Part shown: piece by piece, positions 44,169 to 52,549 of the stretch
Position numbering within the stretch: the stretch's first letter is position 1
Layout of the letters: each line of letters opens with the position of its first letter
NCBI GenBank assembly: GCA_017621075.1
Contig: JAGATV010000058.1
Location: forward strand, 1 to 64,000
Source of the DNA: Lachnospiraceae bacterium
GTDB taxonomy: Bacteria; Bacillota; Clostridia; Lachnospirales; Lachnospiraceae
DNA: 64,000 nucleotides
Reading direction: 5' to 3'
Made by a program: the position numbers and the translations under genes
The notes under the pieces: model-generated
The model's database searches: none
What the model saw: only the letters and a program-made list of their open reading frames with translations
What the model was told of the DNA's origin: nothing

Positions 44169-45677
44169 ATGAAAGAAGGAAATACCAGGCAGCTCAAAAA
44201 TCTCGCAGACAGCCATATTGCGGAACAGGAACGGAATCGTGTTGTTGTGATTGGCATGGGCATCATGAATGTCATACTTGCTCTATCCTATCTGATCGAA
44301 GTATTCAAAGGTGAAAGAGGCATTCTGGAGTATGCCGTTGTCTTCATACTGACGATCCTTCCCACTGTTCTGACCGTGGCCACATTTCTGCGCCGCAAAG
44401 AAGCCGGATATATCCGTTATATTTCGGCAGGTTTTTATATTGTTTTTTATGCTTATGTCATGTTTACCACCACTAAGCTGATCGTCTTTTGTTATATTAT
44501 CGTGCTGACCATTTTGATGAATACTTACGGAGATCTCAAGCTCTCGATTTCCTGCTGCTTTAGCGGCCTTGTCATCGCCATCATCACAGTTGTAAAGATC
44601 GCAATGAACCAGACCATAACCCCTGCCCTGATGACAGAGATAGAAGTTATGATCGCCTGTCTGCTCTTGGTACTCCTTTATTCTGTCATGGTAACCCGCC
44701 TGGTTGACCAAATCGGCAGGAGCCGTCTTGAGAATCTGGCTACGGAAAAAACGCATATATCGGATTTACTGTCAACTGTATTGGAAGTAGCAGATGCCAT
44801 GGAGCACAATATCCGGGTTCTGACCGAGGAAACCGGCAAACTGGAGGAATCTATAGCCGATACCCAAAATTCCATGGATGATCTTGCAAAGGGTGCAAAC
44901 TCCACCGCAGAGTCCATTCAGACCCAGCAGGTAAAGACCGCAGAGATCCAAGACCACATCCTGACCCTGAAAGATGTGACCGGCCAGATCGTGGCCCATG
45001 TAAACACCTCCGAGCAGGTCGTTGACAACAGCCGGGAAACCATGAAGCAGTTGAAGGAACAGATGGAATACTCCGAAAGATCCAGCAGCCGGGTAGCCAA
45101 AGAAGTGAAAGAATTAAAGATCTATGCAGATCAGATGCAGAGCATCATGACACTGATCAACAATGTGGCATCAGAAACCTCTCTTCTGGCATTAAATGCC
45201 AGCATAGAAGCCGCCCGGGCAGGAGAGGCGGGAAGAGGATTTTCCGTTGTCGCAACGGAGATTTCCAACCTTGCCAATCAGACAAGCAACGCCACCGACG
45301 ATATCAACGTGCTGATCGAAAGCATCGGAAATTCTTTGGCGGAAGTTGTCCAGGCTGTAAATGACATGTTGGAAAGCAATCAGGTACAGACAGGCTGTAT
45401 CAATGATGCAGCACTTGCATTCGATGAGATCGACGGTGTGATCCGCCGTATCTTCCGGGAATCTGATCAGTTGAGCGAAATGGTGGAAACCGTATCCCGG
45501 GCTAACGCAATGATTGTAGCCACCATAGAAAATGTTTCCGCAAGCACCCAGGAAATCACCGCAAAAGCCGTGGAAACTTTAGAAGCGGCAAATTCTGACA
45601 AACAGAGTGTGGAAAACGTATTGTTTACCGTGGAAGAATTGAAACTTCATGCAAATGAATTAAATAAGAACAGATAA
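44169..45677 (+). CDS. Methyl-accepting chemotaxis protein
   Basis: This 502-residue protein has about five to six hydrophobic segments in the first 190 residues (YVVFILTILPTVLT, FYIVFYAYVMF and others), so it senses in the membrane and has no large periplasmic domain. A coiled-coil signalling domain carries the MCP hairpin tip SLLALNASIEAARAGEAGRG and FSVVATEISNLANQ. There is no classical HAMP domain. It would couple CheA/CheW to the flagellar motor; those partners are not in the window. It has its own promoter. Confidence 0.93.
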   Translation: MKEGNTRQLKNLADSHIAEQERNRVVVIGMGIMNVILALSYLIEVFKGERGILEYAVVFILTILPTVLTVATFLRRKEAGYIRYISAGFYIVFYAYVMFTTTKLIVFCYIIVLTILMNTYGDLKLSISCCFSGLVIAIITVVKIAMNQTITPALMTEIEVMIACLLLVLLYSVMVTRLVDQIGRSRLENLATEKTHISDLLSTVLEVADAMEHNIRVLTEETGKLEESIADTQNSMDDLAKGANSTAESIQTQQVKTAEIQDHILTLKDVTGQIVAHVNTSEQVVDNSRETMKQLKEQMEYSERSSSRVAKEVKELKIYADQMQSIMTLINNVASETSLLALNASIEAARAGEAGRGFSVVATEISNLANQTSNATDDINVLIESIGNSLAEVVQAVNDMLESNQVQTGCINDAALAFDEIDGVIRRIFRESDQLSEMVETVSRANAMIVATIENVSASTQEITAKAVETLEAANSDKQSVENVLFTVEELKLHANELNKNR

Positions 45678-45690
45678 TTCTGTTCCTGCC

Positions 45691-45718
45691 TAAAGTTTTC
45701 ATTGCTTTCTGCCGATAA
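45691..45718 (+). promoter_or_regulatory. Sigma-28 (SigD/FliA) promoter of the 207-residue gene
   Basis: TAAA (45691-45694), 16 bp, GCCGATAA (45711-45718): exact -35 and -10 boxes of the flagellar consensus, directly after the chemotaxis receptor gene. Confidence 0.75.
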
Positions 45719-45792
45719 CAAATATGCAATCATGGACGATGCGCTCAGAAATGAGCAGATTCGGCAGATAACTGCCAGAAAAGAGGGATGTT

Positions 45793-46416
45793 ATGAATGT
45801 AAACGGAGTTACATCAACACAGGCTGCTGCAGCATATACCTACTCTTCCGCAAACACGGTAAAAGAGAGTACTGCTGCAAAAAGCGCTACTGCTTCCTCC
45901 ACCCAGAATGCGGAGGAAACCGGTGTGATCTACGAGCCTTCCAAGGAAGCAAAAGCTGCTTCTGTCAAGAAGACCTACACACCTGATACCAATCTGATCA
46001 ACAAGTTAAAAGCGGATGCCGATGCAAGGACACAGCAGCTGCGCAGTCTGGTGGAACAACTGATGAGCAAACAGTCCACCACTTATGCAAAGGCCAATGA
46101 TATGTGGTCTTTCTTGAGAAGCGGCAACTATACTGTAGATCCTGCCACCAAGGCCCAGGCGCAAGCCGATATCGCCGAGGATGGTTATTGGGGTGTCAAT
46201 CAGACTTCTGACCGTATCGTACAGTTCGCTACAGCTCTGACCGGCGGCGATCCTGACAAGATCGAGGAAATGCGTGCAGCCTTCAAGAAAGGCTATGAAC
46301 AGGCTGAGAAGACCTGGGGCGGAAAGCTGCCTGAGATCTCTCAGAAGACTTACGATGCCGTCATGAAGAAATTTGACGATCTGGCAGCACAGGCAGGTCT
46401 GACTACAGAAGAATAA
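45793..46416 (+). CDS. Unknown 207-residue protein with sigma-28 promoter
   Basis: The N-terminal 55 residues are rich in Ala, Ser and Thr and look disordered, with no signal peptide. A helical C-terminal domain follows, with AKANDMWSFLRSGNYTVDP, DIAEDGYWGVNQTSDRI and KKGYEQAEKTWGGKLPEIS. AGAGGG precedes the ATG. I do not know the family. The exact sigma-28 promoter, the receptor gene upstream and the flagellin-like N-terminal composition suggest a motility-linked protein, perhaps exported by the flagellar secretion system; this is inference. Confidence 0.8.
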   Translation: MNVNGVTSTQAAAAYTYSSANTVKESTAAKSATASSTQNAEETGVIYEPSKEAKAASVKKTYTPDTNLINKLKADADARTQQLRSLVEQLMSKQSTTYAKANDMWSFLRSGNYTVDPATKAQAQADIAEDGYWGVNQTSDRIVQFATALTGGDPDKIEEMRAAFKKGYEQAEKTWGGKLPEISQKTYDAVMKKFDDLAAQAGLTTEE

Positions 46417-46448
46417 TCAACCCTATATCTCACAATTACCATGATGCC

Positions 46449-46482
46449 AAAGTCCCACCGGTCAACAGGCCGGTGGGACTTT
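46449..46482. terminator. Bidirectional terminator
   Basis: A perfect 13-bp stem AAAGTCCCACCGG / CCGGTGGGACTTT with an 8-base loop lies between two convergent genes. Confidence 0.9.
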
Positions 46483-46489
46483 TCATTTT

Positions 46490-48046
46490 TCAGCTTCCCT
46501 TTACGATCAACAGTTTTTGCCCCGGTTTCAGCTCGTCACTCTCCAGGCCATTGATCTCCCTTAAATTATCCACGGGAACATAGTATTTCTTGCCGATATT
46601 CCACAGATTATCCCCATCCTTTACCACATAGATCACCATACCGGGCAGGCTTCCCAATTTTTCCGTATCCAAAGCAGACACCGTGATCTCCCCGATCAAA
46701 TCCACCGAAACACTTTGGAATACAGTTGTGGCAAAGGTCAGCACCGCCTTTACATCCATCTCTTCTCCATCCAGCATGGTGACCTGGAGCTGTTCCACGT
46801 CCCCTCGTACCTTTCCCAGATCCTGGGGAGAGATCCCTGGCACTTCCAGCGTATACTGATAAGGGATCACAGCTCTGGCACAGGCATAAGGTGTCTCGTC
46901 ATTCCCTGTGATATACATGACTTTGACAAAAAGACTCCCCTGCAAAAGGATCCCGTTTTCCACCACCTCCTGGTGATCCAGGGCAACCTTCCCTTCACTG
47001 TGGAGAAGCTGCAGGATTCCTGTGTTGCCGCTTTCCATCCTGATATGATCCGTAACCTTGGTCTTTCCGGTCACTTTGGAGAGGAGGCGGCGCAGATTGG
47101 CCTTATGGATCACAGTTCCCACTTCCTTATTGACTCCGTAAATATCGGAGAGGATTTCCATTTCTTCCTCCTCGTAAATGCGGATGCCGATATCCAATAC
47201 CAGCTCCATGGCAACAGTGCGTTCTTCCCCGTCAAAGTCCGGGCGCACCGTCAGTTCCTGCTGACCCAGCCGGTAACGGATATCCGGCAGCATGCCTTCC
47301 CTGCAGCCGTGGCACTCCAGAACTCCACTGAAGGGCAGGGTAGTCTCAAAGGAGCGGATGGGATGGTCCTCCCCTTCTCCCTCATACAATAAAAACAGAT
47401 GAACATCCCCCTGTAGAGTCAATTTTTCTTCCAGGACTTTGAACTCCACATCACCCAGAAAAATGTTATTCCACAAAATCTGAAAAATATTGGGATAATT
47501 TGCAGGGAGATTTACTTCCTCCCGGATGCGGAAAATGTCATTCTTACTGATAGCGATCTGCGCCAGCGTCATGGGAAGCCTGCGGTACTCTACTTCTTCC
47601 CTGCCCTCGATACCGATAGGGGCCTCCTCGTCATAGACCTCTTCCACCTGGGCATGAAGGGTGATCAGGGACTGGATACTGAGCTTTCTGGAATTGATGA
47701 TGCCAATGGTCAGATCCTCCACATCTCCCTCTATCTCCACACTGTCCGAAGCACTTACCCCCTGCATGTTGATCTTTTCCTCAAAAAAGATCCTTCCCTC
47801 TAGAGACACCAGGCTGCTGCCATCCTCCACTGTATGATAAAGCAGGGAAAATGCCAGCATGCCTTTGACCATCACCATACCGCTTCCGGGTTTTACCTCT
47901 TCAATGATGACGTTTCCCTTTTCCAGGTTCAGCGTGCTGACGTCCGGCTTATTCTCCGGTATATTCATGTCATCTTCCAATGTGATCTGACTGACCGCAT
48001 CTGCCCGAATGCGGTCCATATGTATGTTTTTTCTGATGAGCTCCAC
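46490..48046 (-). CDS. sipL: Spore coat/exosporium morphogenesis protein SipL-like, GTG start
   Basis: This 518-residue protein contains three DUF3794 (SPOCS) repeats (about 10-140, 150-300 and 320-450) and a C-terminal LysM (IYVVKDGDNLWNIGKKYYV). This is the arrangement of clostridial SipL, which binds SpoIVA and builds the coat around the forespore. I chose the GTG at 48046 because GGAGG lies nine bases upstream and the protein then begins (M)ELIRKNIHM, like relatives. A sigma-E-like promoter is seen at 48082-48109. Confidence 0.92.
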   Translation of the reverse strand: MELIRKNIHMDRIRADAVSQITLEDDMNIPENKPDVSTLNLEKGNVIIEEVKPGSGMVMVKGMLAFSLLYHTVEDGSSLVSLEGRIFFEEKINMQGVSASDSVEIEGDVEDLTIGIINSRKLSIQSLITLHAQVEEVYDEEAPIGIEGREEVEYRRLPMTLAQIAISKNDIFRIREEVNLPANYPNIFQILWNNIFLGDVEFKVLEEKLTLQGDVHLFLLYEGEGEDHPIRSFETTLPFSGVLECHGCREGMLPDIRYRLGQQELTVRPDFDGEERTVAMELVLDIGIRIYEEEEMEILSDIYGVNKEVGTVIHKANLRRLLSKVTGKTKVTDHIRMESGNTGILQLLHSEGKVALDHQEVVENGILLQGSLFVKVMYITGNDETPYACARAVIPYQYTLEVPGISPQDLGKVRGDVEQLQVTMLDGEEMDVKAVLTFATTVFQSVSVDLIGEITVSALDTEKLGSLPGMVIYVVKDGDNLWNIGKKYYVPVDNLREINGLESDELKPGQKLLIVKGS

Positions 48047-48081
48047 GCAAAGATACCTCCACACATATACTGATATAAGTA

Positions 48082-48109
48082 TATATATGAAGGTATTCGT
48101 CCTGATATT
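48082..48109 (-). promoter_or_regulatory. Sigma-E-type promoter of sipL
   Basis: AATATC (48104-48109), 14 bp, CATATATA (48082-48089) on the minus strand, similar to the sigma-E pattern also found at spoIIID. Confidence 0.5.
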
Positions 48110-48126
48110 ACTATCCTTCTTTGCTA

Positions 48127-49032
48127 TTACCGCACGGCTCCGATGAGTTCCCTCACATCCTCCACACCATAACGCCTCATATAATCTTCAATACCCTCTA
48201 CCACTTCCTCCGTGGTGTACGGATTTATAAAATTCATGGCACCGATGCTCACTGCGGTAGCCCCAGCCAGCAAAAATTCAATGGCATCCTCAGCACTTGC
48301 AATTCCCCCCATGCCGATAATGGGGATCTTTACCGCCTGCGCCGTCTGATAGACCATACGCACCGCAATAGGCTTGATGGCAGGACCGCTCATGCCCCCT
48401 GTCTTATTGGCAATGGCAAATTGCCGTTTATGGATATCGATCTTCATACCGGTGATGGTATTGATCAGGGACAGGGCATCTGCACCTGCCGCCTCCGCCG
48501 CCCTTGCCATCTCTGTGATATCCGTCACGTTGGGACTGAGTTTCATGATGATGGGCTGTCTGGCATGTTTCTTGATCTCCTGGGTGATATGGTACAGCGC
48601 ATCCGCCTTCTGGCCAAAGGCGATGGCTCCCTCTTTCACATTAGGGCAGGAAACATTGATCTCCAGCATGGATACCGCCGGTTCCTCTCCCAGTCTCTCC
48701 ACCACATCCACATAATCCTCCACCGTCTTGCCGCAGACATTGACGATGATCCTGGTATCATATTGTTTCAGGAAGGGAATATCCCTCTCCAGAAAAACAT
48801 CAATACCGGGATTCTGCAGACCGATGGCATTGAGCATGCCTCCGTAAACTTCCGCCACCCTTGGGGTAGGGTTGCCCGGCCACGGCACATTTGCCACGCC
48901 CTTGGTGACTACCGCTCCCAGCTTGTCAAGATCCACAAATTCCGAATATTCCATGCCTGATCCGAAAGTACCGGAGGCAGTCATGACCGGATTCTTAAAG
49001 TCAACTCCCGCAATGGTTACCCGTGTGTTCAT
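48127..49032 (-). CDS. pyrD: Dihydroorotate dehydrogenase B, catalytic subunit
   Basis: This 301-residue class 1B FMN enzyme of pyrimidine synthesis has the catalytic Cys in EINVSCPNVKEG, KLSPNVTDI, and the FMN-binding GMGGIASAEDAIEFL. It works as a heterotetramer with PyrK and passes electrons to NAD. The gene start overlaps the pyrK stop by one base (TGATG), so the subunits are coupled. Confidence 0.97.
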   Translation of the reverse strand: MNTRVTIAGVDFKNPVMTASGTFGSGMEYSEFVDLDKLGAVVTKGVANVPWPGNPTPRVAEVYGGMLNAIGLQNPGIDVFLERDIPFLKQYDTRIIVNVCGKTVEDYVDVVERLGEEPAVSMLEINVSCPNVKEGAIAFGQKADALYHITQEIKKHARQPIIMKLSPNVTDITEMARAAEAAGADALSLINTITGMKIDIHKRQFAIANKTGGMSGPAIKPIAVRMVYQTAQAVKIPIIGMGGIASAEDAIEFLLAGATAVSIGAMNFINPYTTEEVVEGIEDYMRRYGVEDVRELIGAVR

Positions 49033-49823
49033 CAGATATCCACCTCCTTTGCCTCAAATACGGGCCCGTCCGTACAGATACGGGCATTGTGTACATGAGA
49101 ATGGTGATCTGCTTCCTTTGTCTTTACCACACAGCCAAGGCATGCACCCACACCGCAGGCCATGTGTTCCTCCAGGGACAGATAAGCATTGATGCCCTTT
49201 TCCTCCCCGTAGCGCTTGATGGCGCGGAGCATAGGCATCGGACCGCAGGAAAAGATCAGATCTGCCGTCAGTCCATTGGAGGCGATGGCATCCATCACGT
49301 TGCCTTTGGTTCCCACACTGCCATCCTCCGTGGCAATGGTAACCGTACCGTACTTTTCCAGATCCTCCTTTAAGAAGGTCTCTAAATCCCGATAGCCAAC
49401 GACGATCTGCACATCCTCCTTTGCCATGCCCAGGCTTTCTGTGAGCACTCTGGACAGCTCCACCATGGGCGGTATGCCGATACCGCCGCCCATCAGGAAG
49501 ACCTTTTTCCCTTTGGCCTCCTCTATGGGAAAGCCGTTACCCAACGTCCCAAGGATGGCAATGGAATCTCCCTCACGATATTCGGAAAATTCTGCGGTGC
49601 CCTGCCCCGCAACACGGTATACCACCCGCAGTGCACCTCTTTCGCTATCTGTCTGGCAGATACTGATGGGCCTGGGAAGCAGTGTGCTCTTGTTCTTGGG
49701 ATAAATGCAGATAAACTGACCGGGTTTTGCCTGCCGGCACAGGTCTGTTGCGATCCACATATCAAAGATCTGAGGTGCAATCTCCCGTTGGGAAATTACC
49801 CTGGCATTCTGTTTTTGTTTCAT
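49032..49823 (-). CDS. pyrK: Dihydroorotate dehydrogenase B, electron transfer subunit
   Basis: This 263-residue ferredoxin-reductase-like subunit has the FAD-binding region RPISICQ, the NAD-binding GGGIGIPPMVELS, and a [2Fe-2S] cysteine cluster in EEHMACGVGACLGC. It sits between pyrC and pyrD in the operon and is coupled to pyrD. Confidence 0.96.
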   Translation of the reverse strand: MKQKQNARVISQREIAPQIFDMWIATDLCRQAKPGQFICIYPKNKSTLLPRPISICQTDSERGALRVVYRVAGQGTAEFSEYREGDSIAILGTLGNGFPIEEAKGKKVFLMGGGIGIPPMVELSRVLTESLGMAKEDVQIVVGYRDLETFLKEDLEKYGTVTIATEDGSVGTKGNVMDAIASNGLTADLIFSCGPMPMLRAIKRYGEEKGINAYLSLEEHMACGVGACLGCVVKTKEADHHSHVHNARICTDGPVFEAKEVDI

Positions 49824-49878
49824 GGTTATTTCCTTCCTGTGTATTTTCTATTCTGCGTATTTTTATTGTGTGTACTCC

Positions 49879-51147
49879 CTATTCCGTATATACCACCTTT
49901 CCACCGCAGACAGTAGTCTTTACCCTGCCCATAAGCTCCCAGCCCACAAAAGGAGAATTGGAAGCCTTGGAGGCAAACGCTTCCACTGTGTAAGTCTCTG
50001 CAGTATCGATAAGGATCAGATCTGCCGGTCCTCCCTCCGCCAGATACCCTGCATCCAGATGATACATGTCAGCAGGATTGGCACTCATCAGTTTGAGCAG
50101 TTGCTTCATGGTAAGATACCCGCCGTCCACAAGCTCCGTGATCCCCAGGGGAAGTGCTGTCTCCAGACCGATGATGCCGCTGGGGGCCTCTGTGATGGGC
50201 TTTGCTTTCTCCTCCGCCGTATGGGGAGCATGATCGGTGGCGATGATATCAATGGTTCCGTCCACCAGTCCCTTTATGATAGCCAGCCTGTCCTCCTCTT
50301 CCCGCAGGGGTGGATTCATCTTGGCCAGCGTACCATACCTTATGGCGTCATCCTCTGTCAGGGTAAAATGATGAGGGGTTGCCTCCGCATGGATATTGAA
50401 TCCCTCTTTCTTGGCCTGACGCACCAGCTCCACGCTTTCTTTTGCGCTGATATGCTGGATGTTGATACAGGCTCCTGTGGCAGCAGCGATCTTTAAGTCC
50501 CGCTCCACCAGAGTCGTCTCCGCCTCCCTGGGAGAACCGCCGATCCCAAAATAGGCACTGGCCTTGCCCCGGTTAATGCCGTTATTGGCGATCAAACCGG
50601 GGTCCTCCTCATGAAAACTGATGGGCAGATCCAGCGCTGCGGACCTTTTCATGGCCTCCCGCACGATTCCTTCCTCCAAAAGGGGAATGCCGTCATCCGT
50701 AAAGCCTGCTGCACCTGCCAAAGCAAGATCCTCCATGGCGGTCAGCTTGTTTCCCTTCATGTCCACGGTCACATTGGCACAGGTATACACATGTATCCCG
50801 GTCTGTTTTCCCTTCTCCAGCACATATTGTAAGGTCTCTATATTGTCTACGGGGGGCCGGGTATTGGCCATCAGCACCACGGTGGTAAAACCACCCTTTG
50901 CCGCCGCCCAAGCCCCCGTCATGATATCTTCCTTCTGGGTAAATCCCGGTTCCCTGAAGTGGACATGTACATCCACAAGCCCCGGAGCCACCAACAGCCC
51001 CTCCGCATCCAGGACCCGGCACCCGGCACCCGGTTTCTTTAAATCCTTCCCTATCTGTACAATTTTCCCTCCGTCCGTCAGAATATCATATTTTCCTTCC
51101 CTGCCGGACTTAGGGTCTATCATATATCCATTTTGAATCAGTAACAT
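49879..51147 (-). CDS. pyrC: Dihydroorotase
   Basis: This 422-residue zinc amidohydrolase catalyses the third step of pyrimidine synthesis. Metal ligands are visible in DVHVHFREPGF, the ISFHEED region, INIQHISAK and ATDHAPHTAEEK. It is of the type I (PyrC of Gram-positives) class. It is the first gene of pyrC-pyrK-pyrD. No PyrR attenuator was recognised in the 91-bp gap upstream. Confidence 0.96.
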   Translation of the reverse strand: MLLIQNGYMIDPKSGREGKYDILTDGGKIVQIGKDLKKPGAGCRVLDAEGLLVAPGLVDVHVHFREPGFTQKEDIMTGAWAAAKGGFTTVVLMANTRPPVDNIETLQYVLEKGKQTGIHVYTCANVTVDMKGNKLTAMEDLALAGAAGFTDDGIPLLEEGIVREAMKRSAALDLPISFHEEDPGLIANNGINRGKASAYFGIGGSPREAETTLVERDLKIAAATGACINIQHISAKESVELVRQAKKEGFNIHAEATPHHFTLTEDDAIRYGTLAKMNPPLREEEDRLAIIKGLVDGTIDIIATDHAPHTAEEKAKPITEAPSGIIGLETALPLGITELVDGGYLTMKQLLKLMSANPADMYHLDAGYLAEGGPADLILIDTAETYTVEAFASKASNSPFVGWELMGRVKTTVCGGKVVYTE

Positions 51148-51238
51148 CTTACCTCTCCTGTCGTAAGTTATTCAGCACGCGCAGAGTGCTTCCTTCCACA
51201 AGTTTATCATGTTTTCTCCAAAAAAGAAAGTCTCCGGC

Positions 51239-51682
51239 TCACTCAAATATGACCGGCTCCTGCAGTTTTTCCGTCTTGATGACGATCAGCGGATAGGAGG
51301 GCGACTGATTGGTCTTTTCAGAAGACTCCGGCCCTAACAGGCTGGTATTCACATAGATGGCGCTGTCCGTCAGATAAAGCTCGTTGACTGCAATACTATA
51401 TCCCCCGGCAGCCTGCTCCCCATAGCCGATACATATGTAAAGATGCTCATTGTCACTGTAGGTGAGTTTAAAGGGCTCCGAACTGTCTGCCGCCTTCTTT
51501 TCCTCCAGGATGGCCTGCAATTCCTCCGGTATCATCTCCTCTGACAGAACCGTAAAATCCAGATCCCGCAGCTTGATCTTTTCATCGGACAGCATGGTGC
51601 AGCCTGTGAGCACTCCCGCCGTAAGGATTGCGATTACCAGTAAAAAAAACCTTTTCTCTCTCATTTTCAACACATTTTCCAT
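51239..51682 (-). CDS. PrcB_C-like lipoprotein
   Basis: This 147-residue lipoprotein has the lipobox LTGC near residue 28. The C-terminal part (ICIGYGEQAAGGYSIAV, then IYVNTSLLGP) resembles the PrcB C-terminal domain found in exported proteins. The ribosome binding site is weak for the start used; an in-frame ATG at 51664 is also possible. It is upstream of the pyr operon on the same strand, but a functional link is unlikely. Confidence 0.75.
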   Translation of the reverse strand: MENVLKMREKRFFLLVIAILTAGVLTGCTMLSDEKIKLRDLDFTVLSEEMIPEELQAILEEKKAADSSEPFKLTYSDNEHLYICIGYGEQAAGGYSIAVNELYLTDSAIYVNTSLLGPESSEKTNQSPSYPLIVIKTEKLQEPVIFE

Positions 51683-51773
51683 CTAATGTTTTGCTCTATT
51701 CTATGTACACCCGCAAGAATTTATGCTATACTCATTTTGTATGTAAGTTCAAATGAAGAGAGGTTCTCATCTT

Positions 51774-52514
51774 ATGATTCGTTTTATTCTGGTACTGACC
51801 TTTTTGATCTTATTCCTGGTTTTTACCATTCCCGTAATGATCGTAGAATGGATCATCGGCAAATTCAATCCCCATTTAAAAGACACAAGTTCCCTTGCCA
51901 TCGTACAATGGGCATTCCGGTGTGTCATGCGCCTGGCAGGCACCAAGATCATCATTCTGGGGGATGAAAACGTCCCCAGGGACAAGGCCGTACTGTATGT
52001 AGGGAATCACCGCAGCTACTTTGACGTCATCATGACCTATATGCGCGTCCCCCGGCTGACCGGCTACATTGCCAAGGTGGAAATGCTCAAGATCCCGCTG
52101 CTGCGCACTTGGATGAAATACCTGCACTGTCTTTTCTTAGATCGTGAAAATATCAAAGAAGGTTTAAAAACCATTCTTGCCGCCATTGAAAAGGTAAAGA
52201 ACGGTATTTCTATCTGCATCTTCCCGGAGGGCACCCGCAATAAGGTTCCCGACACCTTCCTTCCTTTCCATGAAGGAAGTTTCAAGATCGCAGAAAAAGG
52301 GAATGTTCCTATCATTCCCATGTCCATTGTCAATGCAGGTGACATTTTTGAGGATCACTTCCCCAAGATCCGCAAGACTACCGTAGTCATCGAATATTGC
52401 AAACCCATCTACATGAATGAACTGGACAAAGAGACCCGAAAAAATATGGGCAGCTATGTGACCGAGATCATTTCCGAGGCTTACTTTAGAAATAAAAAGC
52501 AGTACTTCGGATAA
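51774..52514 (+). CDS. plsC: 1-acyl-sn-glycerol-3-phosphate acyltransferase
   Basis: This 246-residue membrane-bound enzyme makes phosphatidic acid. It has one N-terminal membrane helix, the catalytic NHRSYFD (HX4D) motif near residue 78 and IFPEGTRNK near 157. The start at 51774 has GAGAGG upstream; the ATG at 51753 has no such site. A TGCTATACT extended -10 lies near 51724. Confidence 0.93.
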   Translation: MIRFILVLTFLILFLVFTIPVMIVEWIIGKFNPHLKDTSSLAIVQWAFRCVMRLAGTKIIILGDENVPRDKAVLYVGNHRSYFDVIMTYMRVPRLTGYIAKVEMLKIPLLRTWMKYLHCLFLDRENIKEGLKTILAAIEKVKNGISICIFPEGTRNKVPDTFLPFHEGSFKIAEKGNVPIIPMSIVNAGDIFEDHFPKIRKTTVVIEYCKPIYMNELDKETRKNMGSYVTEIISEAYFRNKKQYFG

Positions 52515-52549
52515 AAAGAAGCCGGGGAGCTTTACTCCCCGGCTTCTTT
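52515..52549. terminator. Bidirectional terminator between plsC and murF
   Basis: A perfect 15-bp stem AAAGAAGCCGGGGAG with a 5-base loop, with A/T runs on both sides, overlapping the murF stop. Confidence 0.93.

Noticed and set aside
51148..51238. PyrR attenuator before pyrC
   Set aside because: No anti-antiterminator or terminator hairpin with a T-run could be recognised in the 91 bp.
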